From Pseudomonadota bacterium (GTDB taxonomy: Bacteria; Pseudomonadota; Alphaproteobacteria; Rhizobiales; Hyphomicrobiaceae): 6,275 nucleotides of DNA. This document shows positions 1 through 5,619 of this stretch, piece after piece. The stretch spans positions 1 through 6,275 of the forward strand of contig JAEYYQ010000576.1 of the NCBI GenBank assembly GCA_023428365.1. Direction: 5' to 3'. The position numbers were made by a program, and so were the translations under genes. The notes under the pieces are model-generated. The model was not told where the DNA came from and did no database searches. It saw nothing but the letters and a program-made list of their open reading frames with translations. Numbering within the stretch: position 1 is the first letter of the stretch; each line of letters begins with the position of its first letter.

Positions 1-296
1 CCGCTGAGGCGCAAAGCCCGTCGTACGTCGGCACATGGGCGTCCAATCCGCTGCAATGCGTGCTCGATCAGAGCATGCCCGCCGCGCCGCTGATCCTGAA
101 GGCCAAACGCTACGACCAGCACGAGGCGCATTGCGATTTCACGTCCGTGAAGAAGATCGCCGGCAACGCCTGGCGGGCGCGGGCCCGCTGCAGCGTCGAA
201 GGCGACCGCTCGCGCTCGGTGATGACCATGGCGGTCAAGGGCAACATGCTGACTATCCGCGATGGCGGCGTCGCGCGTACACTGATGCGCTGCTGA
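1..296 (+). CDS. Small probably secreted cysteine-containing hypothetical protein, 3' part
   Basis: The gene is cut by the left window edge. Reading from base 3, 97 codons are open to TGA at 294-296. The visible protein begins AEAQSPSYVGTW, which resembles the end of a signal peptide (Ala-X-Ala) followed by a mature N-terminus, so the missing part is probably only a signal peptide of about 20 residues. It has four cysteines (visible residues 19, 44, 63 and 97, the last residue), which could make two disulfides and fit a periplasmic or exported location. The ending TIRDGGVARTLMRC suggests a beta-strand-rich small domain. I recall similar short exported hypothetical proteins in Bradyrhizobium relatives, but no function is known to me. 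The GTG at 60 is open in frame but is internal, since the frame continues upstream to the edge. The Nudix gene follows after 33 bp on the same strand, so co-transcription is possible. Confidence 0.7.
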   Translation, partial: AEAQSPSYVGTWASNPLQCVLDQSMPAAPLILKAKRYDQHEAHCDFTSVKKIAGNAWRARARCSVEGDRSRSVMTMAVKGNMLTIRDGGVARTLMRC

Positions 297-329
297 TGTG
301 AGACGCAGCGTTCACCCACGAGCCGGGAG

Positions 330-794
330 ATGGCCAAGCGCAGTGCAGGCATTCTCGTTTACCGGCTGACCGGCGCCGCGCCGGAGGTGTTTCTCGTGCA
401 CCCCGGCGGGCCCTATTGGGTGAGGAAGGACGACGGCGCCTGGACCATCCCCAAGGGCGAGATCGGCGAGGGGGAGGAACCGCTGGCCGCTGCGCAGCGG
501 GAGTTTCAGGAGGAAACCGGATTTCGGATCACCGGTGACTTCCGCGAATTGGGCGGGTTTCGCCAACCGAGCGGCAAGACGGTTTTCGCTTGGGCCATCG
601 CGGGGAATGTTATCCCCGAGGACGTCACCAGCACTACATTCAGTATGGAATGGCCGCCGCGATCAGGCCAAATGCGGGAGTTTCCCGAGGTGGATCGCGC
701 AGGGTGGTTCACCCGCGCCGACGCCGAGCGGAAGATCCTGAAAGGTCAGGCGCCGATGCTGGAGGTGTTGTGGCGGATGCAGGGTTGGAGCTAA
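330..794 (+). CDS. Nudix (MutT-like) hydrolase
   Basis: This 154-residue protein is a single Nudix domain, a family that hydrolyses nucleoside diphosphates linked to another moiety (NTPs, dinucleoside polyphosphates, nucleotide sugars) with divalent metal ions in the cytoplasm. The Nudix box GX5EX7REUXEEXGU is complete: Gly43, Glu49, Arg57-Glu58, Glu61-Glu62, Gly64-Phe65. The opening MAKRSAGILVYR and the stretch HPGGPYWVRKDDGAWTIPKG resemble the COG4119-type predicted NTP pyrophosphohydrolases, whose true substrate is unsettled. Length is normal for a one-domain Nudix protein. The ATG at 330 is preferred because the N-terminal beta strand starts there, but the GGGAG at 325-329 abuts the ATG with no spacer, so initiation may depend on coupling to the gene that ends 33 bp upstream. 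Its TAA stop overlaps the stop of the converging serine hydrolase gene. Confidence 0.93.
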   Translation: MAKRSAGILVYRLTGAAPEVFLVHPGGPYWVRKDDGAWTIPKGEIGEGEEPLAAAQREFQEETGFRITGDFRELGGFRQPSGKTVFAWAIAGNVIPEDVTSTTFSMEWPPRSGQMREFPEVDRAGWFTRADAERKILKGQAPMLEVLWRMQGWS

Positions 795-2395
795 TTGCGC
801 GTGAAGGTGCCGAGGCCGTCCGCGTCCAGATATTCGATCGTCAGGGACTTCGCCGTTGCGCCATCCATCGCGAAGGTCACGCGTGATATCGAGCCGGGCG
901 TCTCATTCTCGCTGGCGGGGGTGACGGTGAACTCATCTCCCGACCAATGGCGGAGTGGCAGTTCGATGGTCTTGGGGCCGATGCGGAGAACGAGGCCGGA
1001 GGTGGAATTGGAGATCGTGAGCGGTCCGTAATAGGCGTTGGCAAAAGTGCCAGTGTAGACGGCGGCATCTTTCGCGGGTGCAGGATTGGCCGGAGACGAT
1101 TTGCCCACCAGTTCGCCCGTCGGCGCCATTATCGCGTCCATCGCCTTGGCATACGGCGGGAACCAATCGCGGGTCACCTTGCCGAACTGGACGAGATCGC
1201 TGAATTCGGCGGCCAGCGCTTCGGGCACACCGGTTGGCGATGCGTTGGTCAGAACGATGATGCCGACATTGGCCTGAGGCAGAATGCGGAATGCGGTGCC
1301 GGCTCCAAGCGCGAAGGCGCCGGAATGGCTAAGTTCAGTTCTGCCCGACGGCGTGACATTGACGTTGAAGCCGAAGCCATAGAGGCCCGGCCGCGCATCG
1401 GCCGCAAACGATGGAGATGAGATGACCTGAGCCGTGATGGCTGGCAGCAGCGCCTTAGCCTCGACCACCTGCTTATCCGCGAACTGGCCGTTCTGCATGA
1501 CCATGGCCATCCATTTCGCGAGATCATTGGCGGACGAACTAACGCCACCCGCGGGCGACTGCGCATCCGGTTGACGCTGAAAACGCGTCTCGTATGCGTT
1601 GCCAACTTTCACGTGCGGAGAGGCGCGGTTTGGACGGGCCATATAATCGGCAAATCGGGAACTGGTCGAGGACATGCCCAGAGGCGCGTAGATTGTTTCT
1701 TCCGCGAGAGTGGCCCAGTCTTTACCGGAGGCGACCGCTACCGCTTCCGCCGCTGCGGTGAGACCGAAGTTGGTGTAGGCATAGGTGTCGCGGAAACTGG
1801 CAAGCGGCAGCAATTTCAGGCGTTGCAACACCTGCCGCCGATCATAGCCAAGATCTTCGAGGTGGTCGCCGGCATGGTCGGGAAGTCCGGATCGGTGCGC
1901 GAACATATCGCCGACCGTGACGTGCTGCGTCACATACGGATCGCTAAGGGTAAACCACGGCAGGTGTTTCGTAATCGGAGTGTTCCAGGCGATGACGCCC
2001 TGGCCCACCTGATGAGCGACGACGGTTGCGCTGAGGGATTTCGAAACCGAGGCAATCTGGAAAACCGTATCTGCATCAATCGCGGCTGTTTTGCTCGATT
2101 TACGCAGACCAAAGCCTTTCGCATAAACAGTTTTGCCGTCGCGAACCACGGCAACCGCCATGCCGGGGATGCCGGAGCGTTTCAGAAGTGCCTGCGCGAG
2201 TTCGTCGATCTGCGAGACGGCTTTTTCAATTTGGCCCGCGGGAATTGCAACGCCGGGAGTTTGCGGTGGAGATAATTCGTTGGCAGATACATTTTGTAGT
2301 GACAGCGCACACAGCATGAGCAATGCGGCAGCAGACGCGCGGCTTAAGGAGGTTACCTTCGATATCGTGGCGCTGATCGTGAGTGAAGTCGGCAC
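791..2395 (-). CDS. Exported serine hydrolase, beta-lactamase/PBP-like (class C type) with DUF3471-like C-terminus
   Basis: The frame is open from TTG at 2455, but I take GTG at 2395 as start (534 residues) because an AGGAG lies 10 nt before it. Numbering is from that GTG. Residues 1-38 form a signal peptide, with basic residues, then AAALLMLCAL, and probable cleavage after VSA. Residues about 60-420 are a beta-lactamase-type domain with all three active-site motifs: SVSK (nucleophile Ser116, Lys119), YTN (Tyr207 to Asn209) and HSG (357-359), the last in place of the KTG of true lactamases. Residues about 445-534 resemble DUF3471, a beta-barrel-like tail found on such hydrolases. Members of this family include esterases, D-amino-acid peptidases and D,D-carboxypeptidase-like enzymes. 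The substrate cannot be read from sequence, and a resistance role is not supported. It probably acts in the periplasm. It is divergent from the thioesterase gene and convergent with the Nudix gene. Confidence 0.9.
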   Translation of the reverse strand: MPTSLTISATISKVTSLSRASAAALLMLCALSLQNVSANELSPPQTPGVAIPAGQIEKAVSQIDELAQALLKRSGIPGMAVAVVRDGKTVYAKGFGLRKSSKTAAIDADTVFQIASVSKSLSATVVAHQVGQGVIAWNTPITKHLPWFTLSDPYVTQHVTVGDMFAHRSGLPDHAGDHLEDLGYDRRQVLQRLKLLPLASFRDTYAYTNFGLTAAAEAVAVASGKDWATLAEETIYAPLGMSSTSSRFADYMARPNRASPHVKVGNAYETRFQRQPDAQSPAGGVSSSANDLAKWMAMVMQNGQFADKQVVEAKALLPAITAQVISSPSFAADARPGLYGFGFNVNVTPSGRTELSHSGAFALGAGTAFRILPQANVGIIVLTNASPTGVPEALAAEFSDLVQFGKVTRDWFPPYAKAMDAIMAPTGELVGKSSPANPAPAKDAAVYTGTFANAYYGPLTISNSTSGLVLRIGPKTIELPLRHWSGDEFTVTPASENETPGSISRVTFAMDGATAKSLTIEYLDADGLGTFTRN

Positions 2396-2405
2396 GGCGC
2401 TAATG

Positions 2406-2410
2406 CTCCT
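2406..2410 (-). promoter_or_regulatory. Ribosome binding site deciding the serine hydrolase start
   Basis: On the minus strand AGGAG is followed by 10 nt (cattagcgcc) and GTG at 2395. The competing TTG start at 2455 has no comparable purine-rich site before it. Starting at GTG also leaves a signal peptide of about 38 residues with a more normal n-region than the 58 residues implied by TTG. This is an inference from spacing and signal-peptide shape. Confidence 0.55.
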
Positions 2411-2491
2411 GAGTGCATTTGTCTGCCAGAAACGTCTCAGTTCTAATCGGGTCAACGCATGCGGGGATTATTCCCGTACAGTTCGTTAAAT

Positions 2492-2520
2492 TTGGCGCGA
2501 AGAGTTTACTCGGCTAAAAC
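2492..2520 (+). promoter_or_regulatory. Candidate sigma70-like promoter for the thioesterase gene
   Basis: TTGGCG at 2492-2497 and TAAAAC at 2515-2520 are separated by 17 bp and lie 34 bp before the ATG at 2555, predicting a leader of roughly 28 nt. The surrounding stretch is the most AT-rich part of this divergent intergenic region (2396-2554). The -35 box matches TTGACA at four of six positions and the -10 box is imperfect, so this is a plausible but unproven assignment. I found no comparable pair for the divergent serine hydrolase gene. Confidence 0.35.
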
Positions 2521-2554
2521 CGGACGCAAGACATGAGCCATTCACGAGCAAAAA

Positions 2555-2965
2555 ATGCCTGACCTAAGCCTTATACAACCCGGCATGATCGGCACTTCGA
2601 CGCTGACAGTTGCGCCAGATTACACCGCGCCACGTGTCGGATCGGGCCGCATCGTCGTATTGGCGACGCCGGTGATGATCAACGTTATCGAAGCGGCGGC
2701 GCTGGCTGCCATGGAGCATCTGCTACCGGAGGGACACCACAGCCTCGGCATCCATCTGGATGTTCGTCATTTTGCGGCGACGCCAGTAGGGCTCACGGTG
2801 ACTGCGACAGCTGAGGTGACGGCTATTGAAGGGCGCACCATCACATTCCGCGTCGAAGCCCGCGACGATTGCGAGGCGATTGGCGATGGCACTCATCAGC
2901 GCGTCGTCGTCAATGTCGACCGCTTTGACCAGCGGGTGCAACGTAAGTTGAATGGTGCAGCGTAG
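2555..2965 (+). CDS. FlK-like hotdog-fold acyl-CoA thioesterase
   Basis: This 136-residue protein resembles fluoroacetyl-CoA thioesterase FlK of Streptomyces cattleya over its full length. Such enzymes are single-hotdog-fold dimers in the cytoplasm that hydrolyse acyl-CoA thioesters. From memory of the FlK sequence, its active-site residues Thr42, Glu50, His76 and Arg120 align, with a constant offset of four, to Thr38 (in ATPVM), Glu46 (in NVIEAAA), His72 (in DVRHFAATPVG) and Arg116 (in GDGTHQRVVV). The aromatic lid residues Phe33 and Phe36, which give FlK its fluoroacetate selectivity, correspond to Gly29 and Arg32 here. The substrate is therefore more likely an ordinary short acyl-CoA, or is unknown. 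The ATG at 2555 is chosen because the N-terminus fits the family. The upstream Shine-Dalgarno is weak (CGAG). The gene appears monocistronic or leads into the peptidoglycan-binding gene 121 bp on. Confidence 0.85.
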   Translation: MPDLSLIQPGMIGTSTLTVAPDYTAPRVGSGRIVVLATPVMINVIEAAALAAMEHLLPEGHHSLGIHLDVRHFAATPVGLTVTATAEVTAIEGRTITFRVEARDDCEAIGDGTHQRVVVNVDRFDQRVQRKLNGAA

Positions 2966-2974
2966 CGCGAGCAT

Positions 2975-2993
2975 CTGCAACCCGTTGTTGCAG
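2975..2993. promoter_or_regulatory. Perfect 7-bp dyad, CTGCAAC-N5-GTTGCAG
   Basis: The arms at 2975-2981 and 2987-2993 are exact inverse complements around the 5-nt centre CCGTT. The dyad starts 9 bp after the thioesterase stop codon and ends about 93 bp before the ATG of the peptidoglycan-binding gene. As RNA it would form a short hairpin. It is followed by CAAAATT rather than a U tract, so it is a poor intrinsic terminator. As DNA it has the size of a dimeric repressor operator. Which it is cannot be told from sequence. Confidence 0.4.
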
Positions 2994-3040
2994 CAAAATT
3001 CCATCCGCCAGCGTACTTCTAAAGGAGCGGCCAGCTCTCT

Positions 3041-3095
3041 ACATGTCGATGGTCCCACGGGGCGCGTCTTACAGGAGAGATTTCACATGTCGATG
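3041..3095 (+). repeat. Duplicated 11-bp start-codon context ACATGTCGATG
   Basis: The same 11 bases occur at 3041-3051 and 3085-3095, 44 bp apart, each containing two in-phase ATG codons (Met-Ser-Met). Each copy follows an AGGAG, at 3023-3027 and 3073-3077. The downstream copy is the start of the peptidoglycan-binding protein. The upstream copy opens a different frame, from 3043 to TGA at 3193-3195 (50 residues), which overlaps the real gene and gives a Cys/Arg-rich peptide of no recognisable kind. Confidence 0.6.
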
Positions 3096-3614
3096 CTTAA
3101 GAAGGGTTTGTCCGGCGAACCAGTCAAGCGGTTGCAAGCGAAATTGGGTGTCCCCGCAGATGGCGAATTCGGTCCCAAGACCGACACAGCCCTGAAGGAG
3201 TGGCAGAAGAAAAATAACCTCGCGGCCGACGGCATTGCCGGTCCGGATACTTTTATGACGATGGGCCTTTACGAGTTGATCCTGCTGAAGCAAGGCACCA
3301 AAGGGTCAGCCGTTAAATCGCTTCAGGAGAAGCTCGGCGTCACGGCTGACGGCCAGTACGGAGCGGGAACGGCCAAGGCGGTTACCGAGTATCAAAAGGC
3401 GAATGGTCTCAAGGCGGACGGTGTCGCGGGGCCTGCGACGTTGGCACAGATGAAGCTGTTCAAGGAAATCACGCCTGAGACCGTGAAGATGTCTCAGGTT
3501 CCGGCGGGCAGTGCCGCTGCGCCGGCGGCAGCCGGGCAACCGGCGATGGCTACGGCAGACGCCTCGGCGAGCGGCGGCAGTATTTGGGATACGATCAAGG
3601 GTATCTTCAAATAG
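3087..3614 (+). CDS. Protein with two peptidoglycan-binding (PG_binding_1-like) repeats
   Basis: The start at ATG 3087 is supported by AGGAGA at 3073-3078 with an 8-nt spacer. It gives 175 residues, MSMLKKGLSGEPVKRL onward. Two repeats with a 63-residue period follow: residues about 5-60 (KGLSGEPVKRLQAKLGV, then DGEFG and DGIAGPDT) and about 68-122 (QGTKGSAVKSLQEKLGV, then DGQYG and DGVAGPAT). Both carry the conserved VKxLQxKLGVxADGxxG pattern of the helical PGBD fold, which binds cell-wall peptidoglycan when attached to hydrolases. No catalytic domain is present. After an Ala/Pro/Gly-rich linker (about 139-164) the protein ends in SIWDTIKGIFK, a short amphipathic segment. I see no signal peptide or transmembrane helix, so either the protein stays in the cytoplasm, leaves by a leaderless route, or uses the fold for another partner. 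Role unknown. Confidence 0.88.
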   Translation: MSMLKKGLSGEPVKRLQAKLGVPADGEFGPKTDTALKEWQKKNNLAADGIAGPDTFMTMGLYELILLKQGTKGSAVKSLQEKLGVTADGQYGAGTAKAVTEYQKANGLKADGVAGPATLAQMKLFKEITPETVKMSQVPAGSAAAPAAAGQPAMATADASASGGSIWDTIKGIFK

Positions 3615-3623
3615 GTCTGCATC

Positions 3624-3669
3624 CCGCGAGGGCAGCCGGCGCATTTTGGGATGTGTCGGCGCCTCGCGG
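3624..3669 (+). terminator. Two-part hairpin between converging genes, probable terminator
   Basis: The outer stem is CCGCGAGG (3624-3631) with CCTCGCGG (3662-3669), 8 perfect pairs. After a small internal loop (3632-3634 opposite 3661) comes an inner stem of 10 pairs, 3635-3644 with 3651-3660, closing on the loop TTTGGG. Two inner pairs are G-T, which form G-U wobbles in plus-strand RNA but A-C mismatches in the opposite RNA. The structure therefore fits best as the end of the peptidoglycan-binding transcript, whose stop is 9 bp upstream. It nearly abuts the acetyltransferase stop on the other strand. No U tract follows on either strand, so it may act with Rho or as a 3'-end stabiliser. Confidence 0.55.
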
Positions 3670-3670
3670 C

Positions 3671-3967
3671 TTAGCTCTGAAACACATCATTCCATTCGGA
3701 ATGCTTTTGCCATTGCGCCTTCACGAAGGGGCACAGCGCGAAAATCTTGTAATCGCCAGCCCGCGCATCGGCGACCAGCCGTTCTACCAATTTGACGCCT
3801 ACGCCCTGTCCACGGAATGCGCCGGGCACTTCTGTGTGATCGGCAATGATCAGCTTCGGGCTGGACCGGCTATAGGTGAGTTCGGCTTCGGTATCGATCC
3901 CCGCGGCGCGCGCAACGTAGCGTCCGCGTGTCGGCTGGTCTTCGCGCGTGATGGTGATTTCGGCCAT
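3671..3967 (-). CDS. Small GNAT-type N-acetyltransferase (NATD1/YidJ-like, PF14542 type)
   Basis: At 98 residues this is about the size of the minimal acetyltransferase family that includes human NATD1 and Arabidopsis At1g77540. It uses acetyl-CoA, and the acceptor is generally unknown. The acetyl-CoA pyrophosphate-binding loop is visible as RGQGVGVKLVERLV (residues 52-65), preceded by the strand ending in TEVPGAFRG. The C-terminal ALCPFVKAQWQKHSEW matches the family's Cys-Pro-(Phe/Tyr)-Val segment, with Cys79 at the position proposed to be catalytic. The start at ATG 3967 has AGGAG 9 nt upstream. It lies 39 bp behind the GST gene on the same strand and probably shares its transcript. It ends at TAA, 2 bp from the hairpin shared with the converging gene. 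Confidence 0.88.
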   Translation of the reverse strand: MAEITITREDQPTRGRYVARAAGIDTEAELTYSRSSPKLIIADHTEVPGAFRGQGVGVKLVERLVADARAGDYKIFALCPFVKAQWQKHSEWNDVFQS

Positions 3968-4006
3968 GCCTCTTCGCTCCTATCGCTCCGTTCGCGTTAT
4001 GTTACA

Positions 4007-4642
4007 TCATCCGCCGGCTTCGTGCTGCTTTTGCAGTTCAGCATCTTTCGTGACTGCGCGCTGCAGGGCAGGGCGCTCTGCGAGCCGTGCGAGATAGGCG
4101 GTAAACTCGCTGCGCTTGGGAAGTAGGTTGAACATGGTGCCCCAACGCAACCCCGAACCGATGATAACGTCAGCTGCGGTGAATTGTTCGCCCATCAGGT
4201 AGGGATTGGCATTCGCCGCAGCCTTGGCGAGAATCTCAACGACGCTATCGTAATCTCCCGAACCGAGAGCCCCGGGCGGCGGCGCTTCCTTGCGGGGGAA
4301 CGCCTTGTCCATGATGGCCGGTTCAACGCAGCTTGGGCCGAAGAAAAGCCATTTCAGATAGACGCCGCGCTGTGGGTTGCCGACCGGAATGTTCAGTCGT
4401 GCGTGAGGAAATTCGTCGGCCAGATACGTGCAGATCGCGGCCGCTTCGGAAATGACGGTGTCCCCGTGTTTCAGGACGGGCACCTTGCCCAAGGGATTGA
4501 TGGCGAGATATTCGGGCGTATGTCCTTCGCCCTTTTTCAGGTCGAGCAGATGCAGGTCGAAGGGTTCGCCAATCTCTTCCAGCATCCAGTGGACGATCGC
4601 CGAACGCGACGGCGCAGCGTGGTACAGGGTCAACGATGCCAT
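4007..4642 (-). CDS. Glutathione S-transferase family protein
   Basis: This 211-residue protein has normal GST length. Residues 1-80 form the thioredoxin-like domain. MASLTLYHAAPSRS opens it, with Ser12 or Ser14 as possible glutathione-activating residues. NPLGKVPVL (49-57) carries the cis-Pro55 that contacts the glutathione backbone, and SEAAAICTYLAD (65-76) is the gamma-glutamyl-binding turn, where Glu66 is kept but the usual following Ser is Ala67. Residues about 90-200 are the all-helical domain, with FTAADVIIGSGLRWG resembling the N-capping/hydrophobic-staple region. It is presumably a cytoplasmic dimer that conjugates or reduces electrophiles with glutathione. The substrate is unknown. 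The ATG at 4642 follows GGGAG with a 6-nt spacer. The start is 96 bp after the tauC stop and the acetyltransferase gene follows 39 bp on. Confidence 0.92.
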   Translation of the reverse strand: MASLTLYHAAPSRSAIVHWMLEEIGEPFDLHLLDLKKGEGHTPEYLAINPLGKVPVLKHGDTVISEAAAICTYLADEFPHARLNIPVGNPQRGVYLKWLFFGPSCVEPAIMDKAFPRKEAPPPGALGSGDYDSVVEILAKAAANANPYLMGEQFTAADVIIGSGLRWGTMFNLLPKRSEFTAYLARLAERPALQRAVTKDAELQKQHEAGG

Positions 4643-4738
4643 GGCAGTCTCCCGTGAACGGTCTCGTGCAGGTCTAACGCCCGATTGTGCCGTTCGTATG
4701 CAGACCGCGTACGCGCCACTTTGGATGGCTGCTGCCCG

Positions 4739-5590
4739 CTAAACGCGCCCCTTCCATGGCACCAGTGTTCGCTCCAGCCAGCGCATGATGAGTTCGAAGA
4801 CGTAGGCGACGAAGCCGATGGCGAAGATGCCAAGGATCACCACGTCGGTGCGCAGGAAGTTCGAGGCGTTGTAGACCATCTTCCCGAGCCCGGCGTCGGC
4901 GGCCACCATCTCCGCGGCCACCAGAGTGGTCCAGCCGACGCCCATGCCGATGCGCAGTCCCACCAGGATTTCAGGCATCGCGCCGGGGAGGATGACATGC
5001 CGCACGACCTGCGCGCGGGTCGCGCCCATCGAAAGGGCGGCTTGAATCTGCTCCTGGCTTACCGAGCGCACTCCGGCCCGAGCTGATAGAGCGACCGGAG
5101 CGAAGATGGCCAGAAACAGCAGCATGATTTTGGCCTGCTCACCGATGCCGAACCAGATGATCATCAGCGGCAGGTAAGCCAGTGGCGGCAGTGGACGATA
5201 GAACTCGACCGGAGGGTCGAAGATACCGCGTGCGATCCGCGATACGCCCATTGCTATCCCGACGGGAATACCGATCAGCACCGCCAGCAAGAAGGCAGAG
5301 AACACCCGGTACATGCTCCACAGAAAGTGGACCCAGAGAGTGTGGTTGTCGAGATCGCCTGCGACCGCCTGGCGGAATGCTATCCAGATGTCCTCCGGTT
5401 TCGGTAGAAACATCGGTTTCACCCATTGCATGTGCGTGGCGAACCACCACACACCCAGCATCACGGCGATGCTGACAATGCTGAGACCCATGCTTGAACC
5501 TTCGCCAAGCACACGGTAACGGCTCGTGCGCGGGCTGCCTGTGGCTTTTGCCTTGGCGGGCTCGCGTTCGATCTCGGTGACCTCGGTCAT
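4739..5590 (-). CDS. tauC: Sulfonate (taurine-type) ABC transporter permease TauC
   Basis: This 283-residue inner-membrane protein is the channel subunit of an ABC importer and aligns well by eye with recalled E. coli TauC: RPLPPLAYLPLMIIWFGIG (132-150), AIFAPVALSA (161-170), LPGAMPEILVGLRIG (201-215) and the end ERTLVPWKGR. It has a hydrophilic N-terminus of about 33 residues and then roughly six hydrophobic segments (about 34-52, 92-115, 134-149, 152-170, 205-230 and 248-268). The EAA loop that docks on the ATPase reads QAA-x3-G-x9-V-x-LP at 183-202, with Gln for the first Glu. The start at ATG 5590 has AGGAG with an 8-nt spacer. The gene follows the ATPase gene by 29 bp. Taurine is the likeliest substrate, but SsuC-like or other sulfonate or nitrate permeases are close relatives and specificity rests with the unseen binding protein. 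Confidence 0.85.
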   Translation of the reverse strand: MTEVTEIEREPAKAKATGSPRTSRYRVLGEGSSMGLSIVSIAVMLGVWWFATHMQWVKPMFLPKPEDIWIAFRQAVAGDLDNHTLWVHFLWSMYRVFSAFLLAVLIGIPVGIAMGVSRIARGIFDPPVEFYRPLPPLAYLPLMIIWFGIGEQAKIMLLFLAIFAPVALSARAGVRSVSQEQIQAALSMGATRAQVVRHVILPGAMPEILVGLRIGMGVGWTTLVAAEMVAADAGLGKMVYNASNFLRTDVVILGIFAIGFVAYVFELIMRWLERTLVPWKGRV

Positions 5591-5619
5591 CGCTTCAACT
5601 CCTGCCTTTGGGCACGAAC

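Noticed and set aside
1571..2275. Open plus-strand frame of 234 codons
   Set aside because: It lies wholly antisense to the serine hydrolase, whose catalytic motifs and signal peptide prove the minus-strand frame. The translation is Arg/Cys/Phe-rich with no recognisable domain, as expected for a shadow in GC-rich DNA.
791..2395. Serine hydrolase as a true beta-lactamase resistance gene
   Set aside because: The third motif is HSG rather than KTG, and the DUF3471-like tail is typical of esterase/peptidase relatives. No mobile or resistance context is present.
2462..2476. Short inverted repeat CGGG-N7-CCCG in the divergent intergenic region
   Set aside because: Four-base arms are common in GC-rich DNA and there is no supporting context.
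2952..3086. N-terminal extension of the peptidoglycan-binding protein from GTG 2952
   Set aside because: It would start inside the thioesterase gene and add 45 residues with no domain character or signal peptide. The strong AGGAGA with 8-nt spacing before ATG 3087 decides the start.
3584..4126. Plus-strand frame of 180 codons spanning the gap and two minus-strand genes
   Set aside because: It begins inside the peptidoglycan-binding gene and is antisense to the acetyltransferase and the end of the GST gene, both clear family members. It has no supporting ribosome site or domain.
4643..4738. Possible terminator or promoter between tauC and GST, including CGGTCT (4658-4663) and AGACCG (4703-4708)
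   Set aside because: The 6-bp arms are about 40 bp apart with no further pairing and no U tract, and I found no convincing -35/-10 pair on the minus strand. Nothing here is better than chance.
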